A DNA stretch of 33,263 nucleotides from Clostridiales bacterium (GCA_021204085.1 JAJPZY010000128.1:1-33263); one strand, 5' to 3'; counted from the stretch's first letter, positions 8,449 through 17,761 are shown. Program-made: numbers and translations. Notes: generated by a model not told the origin, from the letters alone.

Positions 8449-10515
8449 CTACAGTAGTCCGGCATCGGCAAGCAGCCCTGTCAGCTTCTCTGCCGCTTCC
8501 TTACCGTCGAGATTCTCGATCTTCATGCCGTTCTTCTCATGACGAGGTGTATAAGTCTTTAATACTCTTGTCGGAGAACCGTCCAATCCGCGTTCCGAAG
8601 GATCCACGACCACTTCCGCGCTTGTCAGTTCGCCGATTTCAGCTGTCCGTGCGAAACTCTTGGACTTAAAGCTGGGATACCGCAGATCATAATCCGTCTT
8701 GTTGATGGTAATGACACAACCGGAAGGAACCGCAAAGTAGTCATAACCGTCATCGCTCTCGCGCTTGCACTTTAAGGTGCCGTCATCCTGCAAGGCCACC
8801 TCAATCGCATAGGATACAAGGGGACGGTTCAGGTGCTGAGAAATCTCAGGACCGACCTGACCGGTATCGCCGTCGATCGCCTGCTTGCCGCAGAAAATCA
8901 CATCGTATGGCTTTCCGTTCTTCTCCTCCAGATAGGTGATAGCCGTCGAGACAATCTTTGAGGTCGCCAGTGTATCCGAGCCGCCAAACACACGGTCTGT
9001 GATCAGCCATGCTTCGTCAGCACCGGCAGCCAGGCACTCACGGAGAGCCTCTTTTGCCTTCGGAATCCCCATCGTAATGACAGTAACCTTACCGCCTGTC
9101 TTATCCTTCAGACGCAGAGCGGTCTCCAAAGCATAAGTATCAAATGTGCTGATGATGGAGGGAACACCCTCACGGATCAGCGTATGTTTCACCGGATCAA
9201 TCTTAATCTGTGTCGTATCAGGCACCTGCTTGATGCAGACAAGAAGATTCAGGCCTTTCGCATCATCTGCCGCTTCGGAAACCGAAACCGGTGTCACGGC
9301 CGGCGTCTTCATCGGCGCAGCTTCCTTTTTTGCGGGAGCTGCCGAAGGAGTGGATGTCTTCGATGATTTCGAAGATTTCACGTTATATTTTTTCTTCACC
9401 TGTCCGGCAATGACCGTGCGCTGAATCTGGTTGGTTCCCTCATAAATCTGAAGAATCTTCGCGTCGCGCATCAGCTTCTCCATAGGATACTCTCTCATGT
9501 ATCCGTAGCCGCCCATTACCTGAACACCGTCAACCGCGCATTTCATAGCGGCATCTGTACCGGCTGTCTTTGCAATCGCCGCCTCCATCGTAAAAGGGAG
9601 ACCTGCATCGATCAGCTCCGCCGTATGCAGATACATCTGACGGGCGGTCTGAACCTGAATCTCCATGTTGGCAAGCATCTCTTCCACCATCTGGAAGTTT
9701 GCCACGGGCTGGCCAAACTGTACGCGCTGCTTCGCGTATTTGGTGGCTTCCTCCACCGCACGCTGCGCGATACCGACACCGAAAGCGCCTACGCCCGGAC
9801 GAGAATGATCCAGGGTATCCAGAATATATTTGAATCCGCGGTTCTTTCTGCCGATCAGATGATCCTTCGGCACGCGAACGTTGTCGAAGATCACCTCGCT
9901 GGTACAGCTTAACCGCATGCCCATCTTATCCTCTTCTTTTCCGATGGAAACACCGGGACGGTCACGCTCTACAATAAACGCGGACAGACCCATAACACCT
10001 GCGGATTTCTTTGTGGAAGCTAAGATGGTATAAATGCCGGCGATCGGGCCGTTAGAGATAAAGGACTTTGTACCGTTGATAATATAGTAATCTCCGTCCT
10101 CAACAGCGGAAGTCTTGACACTGCCGGCGTCAGAACCCGCATCGGGCTCGGTCAGACAGAAGGCAGCATACTTTTTCTTGATGATAGTATCAAACCACAG
10201 CTTTTTCTGAGCATCATTCCCCGCGACAAGAACCGGGTAAGAGGCTAATGAGTTGGCAATCAGAGTGGTGGCAATTCCGAGGTCGCCGCGGGCAATCTCC
10301 TCCGCAATGGCAACCATCTGCACATTGGTAAGGCCCGGTCCGCCGTATTCAGCAGGAATACACAGCTGGTTCAGTCCCATACCACAAGCCATGTCCAACA
10401 GCTTTTCCGGAAATTCGTTGTTCCGCTCATAATCCCCTGCGGTCGGGATTATTTCTTTGTCCACGAACTCCCGAACCATAGCAAGCAGTTCCTGGGTCTC
10501 ATTATCGAAGATCAT
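8449..10515 (-). CDS. Acyl-CoA dehydrogenase - EtfB fusion protein
   Basis: One 688-residue frame joins two normally separate partners. Residues 1-377 are a complete short-chain acyl-CoA dehydrogenase of the butyryl-CoA dehydrogenase type, with AFCLTEPDAGSDAG, GVGIAQRAVEEATKYAKQR, and the catalytic Glu359 in QIYEGTNQIQR. Residues 378-420 are a Lys/Ser/Ala/Pro-rich linker. Residues 421-688 are a full EtfB, beginning GLNLLVCIKQVPDT, with GGKVTVITMG, LAAGADEAWLITD, FGGSDTLATS and the cofactor motif CGKQAIDGDTGQVGPE as in clostridial bifurcating EtfBs. The linker keeps frame and looks like the flexible linkers of multidomain enzymes, so this is a real fusion, not a sequencing error. EtfA follows 18 bases downstream. 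A fixed 1:1 dehydrogenase:EtfB ratio and short electron path are likely consequences. GGAG lies about 12 bases before the ATG. Confidence 0.93.
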   Translation of the reverse strand: MIFDNETQELLAMVREFVDKEIIPTAGDYERNNEFPEKLLDMACGMGLNQLCIPAEYGGPGLTNVQMVAIAEEIARGDLGIATTLIANSLASYPVLVAGNDAQKKLWFDTIIKKKYAAFCLTEPDAGSDAGSVKTSAVEDGDYYIINGTKSFISNGPIAGIYTILASTKKSAGVMGLSAFIVERDRPGVSIGKEEDKMGMRLSCTSEVIFDNVRVPKDHLIGRKNRGFKYILDTLDHSRPGVGAFGVGIAQRAVEEATKYAKQRVQFGQPVANFQMVEEMLANMEIQVQTARQMYLHTAELIDAGLPFTMEAAIAKTAGTDAAMKCAVDGVQVMGGYGYMREYPMEKLMRDAKILQIYEGTNQIQRTVIAGQVKKKYNVKSSKSSKTSTPSAAPAKKEAAPMKTPAVTPVSVSEAADDAKGLNLLVCIKQVPDTTQIKIDPVKHTLIREGVPSIISTFDTYALETALRLKDKTGGKVTVITMGIPKAKEALRECLAAGADEAWLITDRVFGGSDTLATSKIVSTAITYLEEKNGKPYDVIFCGKQAIDGDTGQVGPEISQHLNRPLVSYAIEVALQDDGTLKCKRESDDGYDYFAVPSGCVITINKTDYDLRYPSFKSKSFARTAEIGELTSAEVVVDPSERGLDGSPTRVLKTYTPRHEKNGMKIENLDGKEAAEKLTGLLADAGLL

Positions 10516-10598
10516 AATGGAAAAAACTCCTTTTCTGTAAAGTAAAAGAAGTGGGGATAAGGCGTAATACCAAATCGCCCGCTTCTAATCTAGGCAGT

Positions 10599-10627
10599 AT
10601 AATAACATATTAAAATCTCATTGGCAA
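10599..10627 (-). promoter_or_regulatory. Probable promoter of the dehydrogenase-EtfB / etfA unit
   Basis: Reading leftward, TTGCCA (10627-10622), a 17-base spacer and TATTAT (10604-10599). It is about 84 bases before the fusion ATG and the best match in the divergent region. Confidence 0.55.
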
Positions 10628-10662
10628 TGACTTTTTGTAAATGCATTTCCCGCGTTTTATGT

Positions 10663-10691
10663 TTGACTTTTCCCGGCTTCTTTCCTATACT
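10663..10691 (+). promoter_or_regulatory. Promoter of the DUF1292 gene
   Basis: TTGACT (10663-10668), a 17-base spacer and TATACT (10686-10691) form a good sigma-A promoter about 90 bases before the DUF1292 ATG. It is divergent from the dehydrogenase promoter 36 bases away. Confidence 0.7.
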
Positions 10692-10782
10692 TTGTACATA
10701 AATAAACAGAAGTTTCATATCCCTACAATGACTTCTTTCATGAAGCAATCCCGGATATGAAAACGCAGCAGGAGGTTTGGCC

Positions 10783-11088
10783 ATGAGTAAAAAACATAAT
10801 CACAAAGAAAACGATGATATCCTTGACCCGCAGGAAATGTTTCTGACTGTCGAACTGGACGGCGGAAAGGAGGAGACCTTTCAGATCCTGAAAATCTTCG
10901 AAGCAGGCAGGCAGGATTATATCGCCGTCTGCCCTACCGATAACTCCGAAGACGTCTATTTTTATCGTTACTTTGAAGATAAGGAAGGCAACCCGTCCAT
11001 TGACAACATTGAGAGCGATGAGGAGTTCGAAATCGTTATTGACGCTTTCGACCAGATGCTTGACGACGAGGAGTTCGATCAGATGTAG
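10783..11088 (+). CDS. DUF1292 family protein
   Basis: A 101-residue, strongly acidic protein of the DUF1292 (YrzB-like) type found throughout Firmicutes. The core MFLTVELDGGKEETFQILKIFEAGRQDYIAVCP, followed by VYFYRYFED and ESDEEFEIVIDAFDQML, is the family pattern. Function is unknown. I chose ATG 10783 because AGGAGG (10770-10775) is 7 bases upstream; an in-frame TTG at 10777 is too close to it. Its final 53 bases overlap the 3' end of the helicase gene on the other strand. Confidence 0.85.
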   Translation: MSKKHNHKENDDILDPQEMFLTVELDGGKEETFQILKIFEAGRQDYIAVCPTDNSEDVYFYRYFEDKEGNPSIDNIESDEEFEIVIDAFDQMLDDEEFDQM

Positions 11089-12910
11089 AGATCTCATCGA
11101 GAAACCGCGACGGCGCCATCTCTTTATTATGATTCTGTCCGGAGTGCAGCAGGTACAGACGGTTTTTTGCACGGGTCATACCAACGTAAAACATCCGCCG
11201 CTCCTCTTCCACCTCCTGATCCAGCACCGCCTTTTTATAAGGAACAATCTGTTCATTGACGTCCACAAGAAAGACGGTGTCAAACTCCAGTCCTTTGGAG
11301 GCGTGAAGCGTGGCGAGGTGTACGGCTGCCTCCGGCGTTTTTTTTCGGTCAAACTGCTCTTTCCATTCTTGCTTTACCTGCTCCATATGCGCAAACCATT
11401 CCGCATAGGTGCTGTATTCTCTGGCCGACTCCTGAACTTCATCCAGAATGTCAAAGAGATCCTCTTTCGGGATTTTTCGAAAAGCGGCAAAATCCGTCAG
11501 ATACTCTTCATACGCGATTCCCTTTCGAATATAATTTACGGCAGAATAAGGACGCATCCTTGCGAGTACCTTTAAATCCATCTCCAGCTTTTCCAGCCGC
11601 TGCACCATCCAGCTTTGTTTTTTGTAATAGTCCTCCCAGACGTCAAAGGCAACCTCCTCATAGGGCAGGCTTTCCCTTGAGAGGTATCGTTTCGGACGAT
11701 TCATGATTTTTAAAAACGACGCGCGTGACCGGTCTCCCATGGCCAGTTGAATGTATGTCACGATATCTTTCACGATCCAGTGCTCATAGACGTTCGGAAT
11801 ATGCTCTCGCGATACAAACGGCAGATTGCAGTCAAAAAGCTGCTGGATCAGAAGTCCCGGCTGCGAATTCGTCCGAAAAAGTACCGCCATCTCATCATAG
11901 GGAATTCCCTCTTCCTTCCGCAGCCGCATGATCTCCCGGATCACATAAGAATTCTGCTCCCGCTGATTTTTAAAACGCAGCGTTACCGGCGGCGCACCTG
12001 TTGTCGCATTGGCACAGATATCCTTCTCAAACCGCATTTTATTATTGGCGATCAGGTTCCCCGCCGCTTTTACGATCCCGGCTCCGGAGCGATAATTGGT
12101 CGCAAGGAGGATTCGCCTCGCACTCGGATAATCCTTCTCAAAATTCAGCATGATTTCCGGTCTCGCGCCGCGGAACCGATAGATGGACTGGTCGTCATCA
12201 CCGACGATAAAAAGATTATTTTCCGGAAGCGCCAGCATCTGAATGATCTCATACTGAATGCGATTGATATCCTGAAACTCGTCAATGAGAATATACTGAA
12301 ACTTCCGCTGCCAGGATTGTAAAATATCCTCCCGCTGTTTCAAAAGTTCTTTCGTGTAGACCAGCATATCGTCAAAATCAATCAGACGGTTTTGCATCAG
12401 GAATTCCTGATATGCCTCATAAATTTTCCGGAAAACCGCCTCCCCGCAATTGGTCGAATAATAGTTGGCGATCTCCACGCCTGTGTTTTTGACCAGGCTG
12501 ATTTCCCCGAGAATGTTCTGAATAAAGTCTGCCTCGTCGTCATACTCCAGCCGCAGGCGGTGGATATATTCCCGGATAAACTGCACACGCTGCTCTTCTT
12601 TCGCGATATTATTTGCGGTGTATCCATAGGCGCACTTTAAAATATGAAAATACACAGCATGAAAAGTGCCGAAGGTAACCGGCACCTGACGTCCGTCCAT
12701 CAACCGAAAAAACCGTTCCCGCATCTCCGCCGCGGCTGCACGGGAAAATGTGATGACAAGGATATTCTCCGGGCGGACCGCATGATGTGTGATCAGATAT
12801 TGGATCCGTCCGGTGATCACGGTGGTCTTTCCGGAACCCGGACCCGCCAGGATGATGGCCGGCCCATCTTTATGTTGAATGGCTTTTTCCTGTGACTGAT
12901 CAACCCGCAT
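11036..12910 (-). CDS. UvrD/PcrA-type superfamily 1A DNA helicase
   Basis: ATP-driven 3'-5' helicase for DNA repair or replication restart. The 624-residue protein shows the motif set in order: Q-like N-terminus DQSQEKAI, Walker A AGPGSGKTT (residues 22-30), motif Ia TFSRAAAAEM (54-63), motif II ILIDEFQD (207-214), motif III GDDDQSIYRFRGA (237-249), motif IV TNYRS, motif V TLHASKGLEFDTVF and motif VI EERRMFYVGMTRAKNRL. It is shorter than canonical PcrA (about 730 residues) and lacks the usual long C-terminal tail, ending in a basic RTPRRQASGRKRQ. GGAGGGG lies 13 bases before the ATG, a little far. Which UvrD paralogue it is cannot be decided from this region. Confidence 0.93.
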   Translation of the reverse strand: MRVDQSQEKAIQHKDGPAIILAGPGSGKTTVITGRIQYLITHHAVRPENILVITFSRAAAAEMRERFFRLMDGRQVPVTFGTFHAVYFHILKCAYGYTANNIAKEEQRVQFIREYIHRLRLEYDDEADFIQNILGEISLVKNTGVEIANYYSTNCGEAVFRKIYEAYQEFLMQNRLIDFDDMLVYTKELLKQREDILQSWQRKFQYILIDEFQDINRIQYEIIQMLALPENNLFIVGDDDQSIYRFRGARPEIMLNFEKDYPSARRILLATNYRSGAGIVKAAGNLIANNKMRFEKDICANATTGAPPVTLRFKNQREQNSYVIREIMRLRKEEGIPYDEMAVLFRTNSQPGLLIQQLFDCNLPFVSREHIPNVYEHWIVKDIVTYIQLAMGDRSRASFLKIMNRPKRYLSRESLPYEEVAFDVWEDYYKKQSWMVQRLEKLEMDLKVLARMRPYSAVNYIRKGIAYEEYLTDFAAFRKIPKEDLFDILDEVQESAREYSTYAEWFAHMEQVKQEWKEQFDRKKTPEAAVHLATLHASKGLEFDTVFLVDVNEQIVPYKKAVLDQEVEEERRMFYVGMTRAKNRLYLLHSGQNHNKEMAPSRFLDEISTSDRTPRRQASGRKRQ

Positions 12911-13082
12911 AAATTCTACTTATCCCCTCCGATAATACTATTACAACAACAGGATAACCTACTTGTTCTGATGTGACCTGATTTATATTAGCACAAACAG
13001 ATATGAAAAGAAAGGATACTTCGGAACCCGCCCGCCGATTTTTGCATATATTACAGTAAATCCAGAAGAAAGGATAACTGCA

Positions 13083-13283
13083 TTGGCTTGCAACACAGGA
13101 AATTATCGAAACATGCAGAAAAATGACGGGATGTACTTTTCCACCGAACGTATGCCCATCGCAATGGCTTATGTGCCGTGGCAGCACTTTGGCCGCACCT
13201 ATGACCTTGACCATGCGCTTTCCGTCGGGACGATTTTTCCCGATTTAGATAAACCATTTACCGGAAGAGGAGGAAATTGCTGA
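13083..13283 (+). CDS. cotJA: Spore coat-associated protein CotJA
   Basis: A 66-residue protein with the CotJA signature PIAMAYVPWQHFGRTYDLDHALSVGTIFPDLDKPF, first gene of the sporulation operon cotJABC. In Bacillus subtilis the operon is expressed in the mother cell under sigma-E and the products are assembled into the inner coat. The start is TTG at 13083: AAAGGA lies 8 bases upstream and no nearer ATG is compatible with the conserved core. Its TGA overlaps the cotJB ATG by one base. I found no convincing sigma-E promoter in the 172 bases upstream. Confidence 0.9.
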   Translation: MACNTGNYRNMQKNDGMYFSTERMPIAMAYVPWQHFGRTYDLDHALSVGTIFPDLDKPFTGRGGNC

Positions 13284-13561
13284 TGAGTATGAACTGCAGC
13301 TGTAACTGTGCTGAGAAAAGGAAACTGCTTCAGGCAGTCAACCAGTATGGGTTTGCGTTAAGCGATATCACACTGTATCTGGACACCCATCCGAAAGATC
13401 AGGATGCGCTGGATTACTATTATCACATGAATCACATGTATAAAAAAGCATCTGCCGAATATGAAAGCAAATACGGACCCCTGACCCAGTTCACCGGCGA
13501 GGATGAACCGATCTGGAAATGGGTCGTGGGAAAATGGCCCTGGGAAAGGGGGTATTTCTAA
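13283..13561 (+). CDS. cotJB: Spore coat protein CotJB
   Basis: A 92-residue protein with the CotJB pattern LLQAVNQYGFALSDITLYLDTHPKDQDAL followed by YYYHMNHMYKKA. ATG 13283 is chosen over the in-frame TTG at 13277 because AGGAGG is 9 bases before the ATG and only 3 before the TTG. The ATG shares its first base with the cotJA stop, so translation is coupled. Cys-rich MNCSCNC at the N-terminus is unusual-looking but may reflect coat cross-linking. Confidence 0.9.
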   Translation: MSMNCSCNCAEKRKLLQAVNQYGFALSDITLYLDTHPKDQDALDYYYHMNHMYKKASAEYESKYGPLTQFTGEDEPIWKWVVGKWPWERGYF

Positions 13562-13564
13562 TCT

Positions 13565-14194
13565 ATGTGGAATTATGAAAAAAGGCTGCAATACCCGGTA
13601 AATATCACCAACACCAATCCCGAAATCGCAAAAGTCATCATCTCCCAGTTCGGCGGCCCGGACGGAGAAATGTCCGCCTCCATGCGCTATCTCTCCCAGA
13701 GATACTCCATGCCATACAGTGAAGTCGCCGGCCTGCTCACGGACATCGGTACCGAAGAACTGGCTCATATGGAGATGATCTGCGCCATTGTCAAACAGCT
13801 CACCCAGGATCTGACTCCGGAGGAAATCATAAAGAGCGGATTCGACACCTATTATGTAGATCACACGCTGGGACTGTGGCCGGCCGCCGCGGCGGGTATC
13901 CCGCAGAATGCCTGCGAGTACCAATCCAAGGGCGACGCGATCACCGATCTTTTCGAAGATATGGCGGCGGAACAAAAGGCGCGAACCACCTATGACAACA
14001 TCCTGCGCCTGGTAAAAGATCCGGAAGTCTGTGATCCGATCCGCTTCTTAAGGGAACGTGAGGTTGTGCATTTCCAGCGGTTCGGCGAAGGACTTCGTCT
14101 GGTGACCGAAAGACTGAACGAGAAAAACTTCTATGCGTTTAACCCTGAATTCGACATTGTGCCGGCCGGGAAGAGTTGCTGTAAAGAAGCATAA
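13565..14194 (+). CDS. cotJC: CotJC, manganese-catalase-like spore coat protein
   Basis: A 209-residue ferritin-like four-helix protein of the manganese catalase family and third gene of cotJABC. Likely di-manganese ligands are Glu35, the Glu64/Glu65 and His68 in IGTEELAHME, a Glu in MAAEQKARTTYDN and the Glu/His pair in EREVVHFQRF. It starts 3 bases after the cotJB stop with the upstream sequence AAAGGGGG as ribosome site. A hairpin terminator follows. Presence of this operon indicates a spore-forming organism. A peroxide-scavenging role in the coat is known from the family but not proven here. Confidence 0.92.
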   Translation: MWNYEKRLQYPVNITNTNPEIAKVIISQFGGPDGEMSASMRYLSQRYSMPYSEVAGLLTDIGTEELAHMEMICAIVKQLTQDLTPEEIIKSGFDTYYVDHTLGLWPAAAAGIPQNACEYQSKGDAITDLFEDMAAEQKARTTYDNILRLVKDPEVCDPIRFLREREVVHFQRFGEGLRLVTERLNEKNFYAFNPEFDIVPAGKSCCKEA

Positions 14195-14255
14195 AGATGC
14201 GCTGATACACGGCAGAAATAAAAAGCAAATATTGATCAAAGGTCATAAATCAACA

Positions 14256-14290
14256 GGGCTGCAGGAATGCAGCCCCGTTTGAATATTTAT
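14256..14290 (+). terminator. Intrinsic terminator after cotJC
   Basis: Perfect 8-bp stem GGGCTGCA / TGCAGCCC with a GGAA loop, followed by a T-rich tail. It ends the cotJ operon and may also serve the convergent galactanase gene, although the tail on that strand is poorer in T. Confidence 0.8.
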
Positions 14291-14319
14291 TTTATGTTTC
14301 GATATCCATACCCGGATGA

Positions 14320-17300
14320 TCACCATTTCGAGAACAGTTTTTGTATCATCCTCTGCAGCGTGATCACGATCTTCTGAATGTATGAGGTAATGCTGCTGGA
14401 AGGCCGGTCAGGGGTAAGCGCCGGGATTGTCTCCTGCGCAACGATCACTTCCCCGCAGACAGAGCAATGAGAACCTTCCGTCAGGCCGGGTGAAGTATAG
14501 GTCGGGTCTACAGCCGGGTCGATGACAACCGAATGTCCGGTTGCTTCGATTATCTCCGTATACGTATGTCCGCATACGCTGCAGGTGTAAGTATTTTCCC
14601 CATCATCCGTGCATGTCGCATCCACGGATGAGGTCAGCTCATAGGTGCATGCCTCTGAGTCCGAAAGCTGCGTCTCGCAGTCTGCACAAGCCACGGAATG
14701 TGTGCCATTCTCGTTGCTTATTGCTATAGGACTTGCGTGCTGATGCAGGTACATGTTATCGACACTTCCCCAACCGCCGCTTAACATATCTAACTGGATA
14801 ACAAACGCTACGTCAGTGTCTGCATCAAGGCAGAAGGTCACGCATGCATCCGACCAATAAGCTGTATCCGCAAACCAACCATTTAGGATAGTCGTATCTC
14901 CTGCTGCAATAGTATTTCCGTCAGCATCCTGGATCAGCAGTGTGACTCCATCGCCTTCTGCGCCCATCCCTTTTAATTCCAGGGTATAATAGCCGGCCTC
15001 AAGAGTCCCGTAATTATAGGAGATCGTACTTGTGATCGTCTCATCGCCGCCGTTCCACCAGTGGGCAGCGTAGTTTCCGTCATATACGTTTTCCGTGGAC
15101 GGAAGGGTGATGCCGTCGCCGGATATCACAAAGCCGTCGTCAGTCTCAAATCCTGCGACATCACTGTCGGTAATCAGGTTTGCCTCTTTTACAATCACCG
15201 TACAAGTCACTGCCACTTCCGTGGTTCCATCCGTGCACTCCTGGCTAAGCGCCGCGGTACCGTTCACCGTGTATGTGATTGCCTTGCCAAGGTTGACTGC
15301 CGCTGCATCATCAGCATTCCATGTAACAGATTCGTATACTGTGCCGATGCTGCTCTTGCTGTAAACAACGCCTACCGTATCCGGGAGATCCAGTTCGGCC
15401 TCATCCGACATCACATACGTAAGTACCGGGTTATTCACGCTGCTGACATACAGAGTGTTTGTATAGGAGCCCGTCTTTACGTAGTTATAAACATTCAAGG
15501 ATGCAAGAGGTTTCCCGTCAGCACCGAACAGAGCCTGATTATCCCACTCACTTCCGCCGTAATCTTCGCTGTAAGGATCATAGGAAGATGCATAGCTGCT
15601 CGCCCATCCAGATCCATAGGTTTCCCAGATCTCCTGGTTTGCGGCAATCTGCGCCGTAAGTTCGTCTCCTTCCAGACCGGTGATATCGCCCACTGTAATC
15701 CATGCCGGTTCCCAATAGTATACTCCTAAGCCGCCGGCTTCACTCACTGCTGCGATCACATCGCGGATTGCATTGGCCTGCCCCTGGACAGAAGCCTCAT
15801 AGATTTCATCCGACCCAAGGTCTGTGTCGCCAACCACACTGTTGCCCTGGCCGTCCGTATCCTGATCTGTATAAACATAGCTTGTTTCAGCCACAAGTAC
15901 CTGTTTGCCATAATCTTCGATAATAGATGTCATCTGGTCGATCAGGTTTTCATATGTCCCATGCCAGAATGCGTAGTAAGAAGTTGCCAGCACATCATAA
16001 TCTACATTATGAGATTCAAGATTACCCGCCCAATAGGTCATTTCCTGGTTATTCGGGTTTGCAACATGGATAGCAACTTTTACGGCTGCCTCGTCATAAT
16101 AAACACTGGCAGAGAATTCACGTACTGCTTTGCTTCCTGCGGAAAACAGTGTGCACATATCTTCAATGTTGCTGTAGGATACGCCAGCAATGGCATTGCT
16201 GGTCTCATTGCCTACCTGTACCATGGAAATGGTCACGCCTGTTTCAGCAATTGTATTTAAACTTTTAAGCGTAAATTCATATAAAGCCTGCGCTTTTTCA
16301 TCGGTCGTATAATCTTCCCATGCTTTCGGAGCAAGCTGCCGGTTCGGGTCTGCCCAGAAGTCAGAGTAGTGGAAATCCACCAGCATATCCAATCCCGCTG
16401 CATAGCAGGCTTCAGCGATTGTTACCGCATTATCCACATCGCAGTTCCCTGCACCATATCCGTTCCCTTCCTCATCATACGGGTCATTCCAGACACGGAC
16501 ACGAATTGAGGTAACGCCGCAGTCATCCGCAAGGAACTTACAGAAATCCGTTATCGTTTCCAGCTCATTCCCGTTAAAGTCATAATATTTCACGCCGCTG
16601 GCATATTCTGCGACAATAGTGGAAATATCCATGCCCATAATGAAATCTTCAGAAAGGCCGGATACTTTCCGGACTTCGATTTCGGACTCTTCCGGTATGA
16701 CTACTTCCGTATATACAGTTATGGCGTTGCCGCCATCGTCTGTAACATCCGTATAGTCAGAGTTCTGAAGCTGTGCAACAATACAGTAACTTCCAGATGA
16801 CGGGAAGGTAACAGTGGCACTCAAAGAGCGGCCGCTGTTCTCATCATAATCGGAATATGTGGCATCACTGTTCCAACCTTCATGGTCGTTCCAGGAGTCT
16901 GTCCACCACCAGAGATACAGGTCAGCCTCTTCTAAATCTGAGATTTCTTCCCCGTTGTAAGTAAGTGTAGCAGTGAATTCGACACTCCCGCCAGGCTCCA
17001 GGCTGTCCGTATCCATGGATACAGTCATTTTGTATCCAACATCCGAAGAAGTGTCTTCACTAACCGTAAACAGTGTATATATAGTAGTTGAATCAGAAAT
17101 ATTATCATATGATGAGTCCTGAAGCTGTGCAACGATGCAATACTCGCCTTCTGTCGGTAGTGTAACTGTTGCAGTAAGCGAATGTCCGCTGTTATCATCA
17201 TAATCAGAATATGTTGCATCGTTGTTCCAACCATCATGGTCGTTCCAGGAGTCTGTCCACCACCACAAATACAGCCCTGCCGCTTCCAGATCTGAAACTG

Positions 17301-17526
17301 CTTCTCCATTGTAAGTCAATGTTGCTGTCAGTTTCACGCTGTCACCCGGATGAAGGTTGTTCACATCTACAGAGTCATCGGCAGCAACTGCCTCCACTGA
17401 CAATACATACCCTGTATCCGTGTCCGCATCGTCCGCACGCGCCATGGATGGCATCATCGCGAAAACGAGCGCGAATACCATCAGAAACGTCAGGCATCTA
17501 TTTAATAATGTTTTCCCCTTCTTCAT
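14320..17526 (-). CDS. Secreted multidomain endo-beta-1,4-galactanase, GH53
   Basis: Extracellular galactanase of 1068 residues. Order: signal peptide 1-31 (cleavage after ARA); two near-identical Trp-rich beta modules at about 40-155 and 163-277, each with [14 protein letters not shown]53 barrel at about 295-685 with acid/base Glu441 in VQVGNETSN and nucleophile Glu547 in VLVAETSY; a Big_4-like Ig domain at about 700-780; a probable galactan-binding CBM61 at about 785-928 ([23 protein letters not shown]); a Cys-rich tail at about 930-1035 with CxxC pairs; and a basic amphipathic end. AAGGAG precedes the ATG by 6 bases. There is no LPXTG or dockerin. It would release galacto-oligosaccharides outside the cell for the cytoplasmic GH53 at 76. 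GH53 and signal peptide are firm; CBM61 and Big_4 assignments are by eye. Confidence 0.92.
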   Translation of the reverse strand: MKKGKTLLNRCLTFLMVFALVFAMMPSMARADDADTDTGYVLSVEAVAADDSVDVNNLHPGDSVKLTATLTYNGEAVSDLEAAGLYLWWWTDSWNDHDGWNNDATYSDYDDNSGHSLTATVTLPTEGEYCIVAQLQDSSYDNISDSTTIYTLFTVSEDTSSDVGYKMTVSMDTDSLEPGGSVEFTATLTYNGEEISDLEEADLYLWWWTDSWNDHEGWNSDATYSDYDENSGRSLSATVTFPSSGSYCIVAQLQNSDYTDVTDDGGNAITVYTEVVIPEESEIEVRKVSGLSEDFIMGMDISTIVAEYASGVKYYDFNGNELETITDFCKFLADDCGVTSIRVRVWNDPYDEEGNGYGAGNCDVDNAVTIAEACYAAGLDMLVDFHYSDFWADPNRQLAPKAWEDYTTDEKAQALYEFTLKSLNTIAETGVTISMVQVGNETSNAIAGVSYSNIEDMCTLFSAGSKAVREFSASVYYDEAAVKVAIHVANPNNQEMTYWAGNLESHNVDYDVLATSYYAFWHGTYENLIDQMTSIIEDYGKQVLVAETSYVYTDQDTDGQGNSVVGDTDLGSDEIYEASVQGQANAIRDVIAAVSEAGGLGVYYWEPAWITVGDITGLEGDELTAQIAANQEIWETYGSGWASSYASSYDPYSEDYGGSEWDNQALFGADGKPLASLNVYNYVKTGSYTNTLYVSSVNNPVLTYVMSDEAELDLPDTVGVVYSKSSIGTVYESVTWNADDAAAVNLGKAITYTVNGTAALSQECTDGTTEVAVTCTVIVKEANLITDSDVAGFETDDGFVISGDGITLPSTENVYDGNYAAHWWNGGDETITSTISYNYGTLEAGYYTLELKGMGAEGDGVTLLIQDADGNTIAAGDTTILNGWFADTAYWSDACVTFCLDADTDVAFVIQLDMLSGGWGSVDNMYLHQHASPIAISNENGTHSVACADCETQLSDSEACTYELTSSVDATCTDDGENTYTCSVCGHTYTEIIEATGHSVVIDPAVDPTYTSPGLTEGSHCSVCGEVIVAQETIPALTPDRPSSSITSYIQKIVITLQRMIQKLFSKW

Positions 17527-17567
17527 TCCTTCTCCTTTCTGCTTTTCGCAACAAAATGTTCACAATA

Positions 17568-17597
17568 ATTTTACAACTCGCCCCGCTCCCTTGTCAA
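17568..17597 (-). promoter_or_regulatory. Promoter of the secreted galactanase gene
   Basis: Reading leftward, consensus TTGACA (17597-17592), an 18-base spacer and TAAAAT (17573-17568), giving a leader of about 35 bases. No operator is obvious. The rest of the 313-base gap (17527-17839) is AT-rich, with only the terminator of the upstream gene. Confidence 0.75.
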
Positions 17598-17761
17598 TTT
17601 TATCCAGTATTCAGGCATATTTTGCAAAAAAACTGATTGTTTTTTACAAAATTATAAAAAGGAAAAACGGCTATGCGAAAATGATTGGAGGATGCATTTT
17701 TCCATCTGTAAAACCGGAACTCAATTCCAGCTTGTCCTATATAGCAGAATGCTTCTTGGGT

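Noticed and set aside
9253-9384. The dehydrogenase-EtfB fusion as a sequencing frameshift artefact
   Set aside because: The linker is in frame, has no stop, and has the Ala/Pro/Lys/Ser composition of a genuine interdomain linker.
12911-13082. A sigma-E promoter before cotJA
   Set aside because: Expected from biology, but CATATATT near 13045 and TTATATT further upstream are not at the right spacing to a partner box, so I do not annotate one.
13358-13975. A 205-codon leftward open frame over the cotJ operon
   Set aside because: It is antisense to cotJB and cotJC, which match their families in full; it has no ribosome site and low-complexity composition typical of shadow frames.
15061-15729. 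A 222-codon rightward open frame
   Set aside because: It lies entirely antisense within the secreted galactanase and resembles no family.
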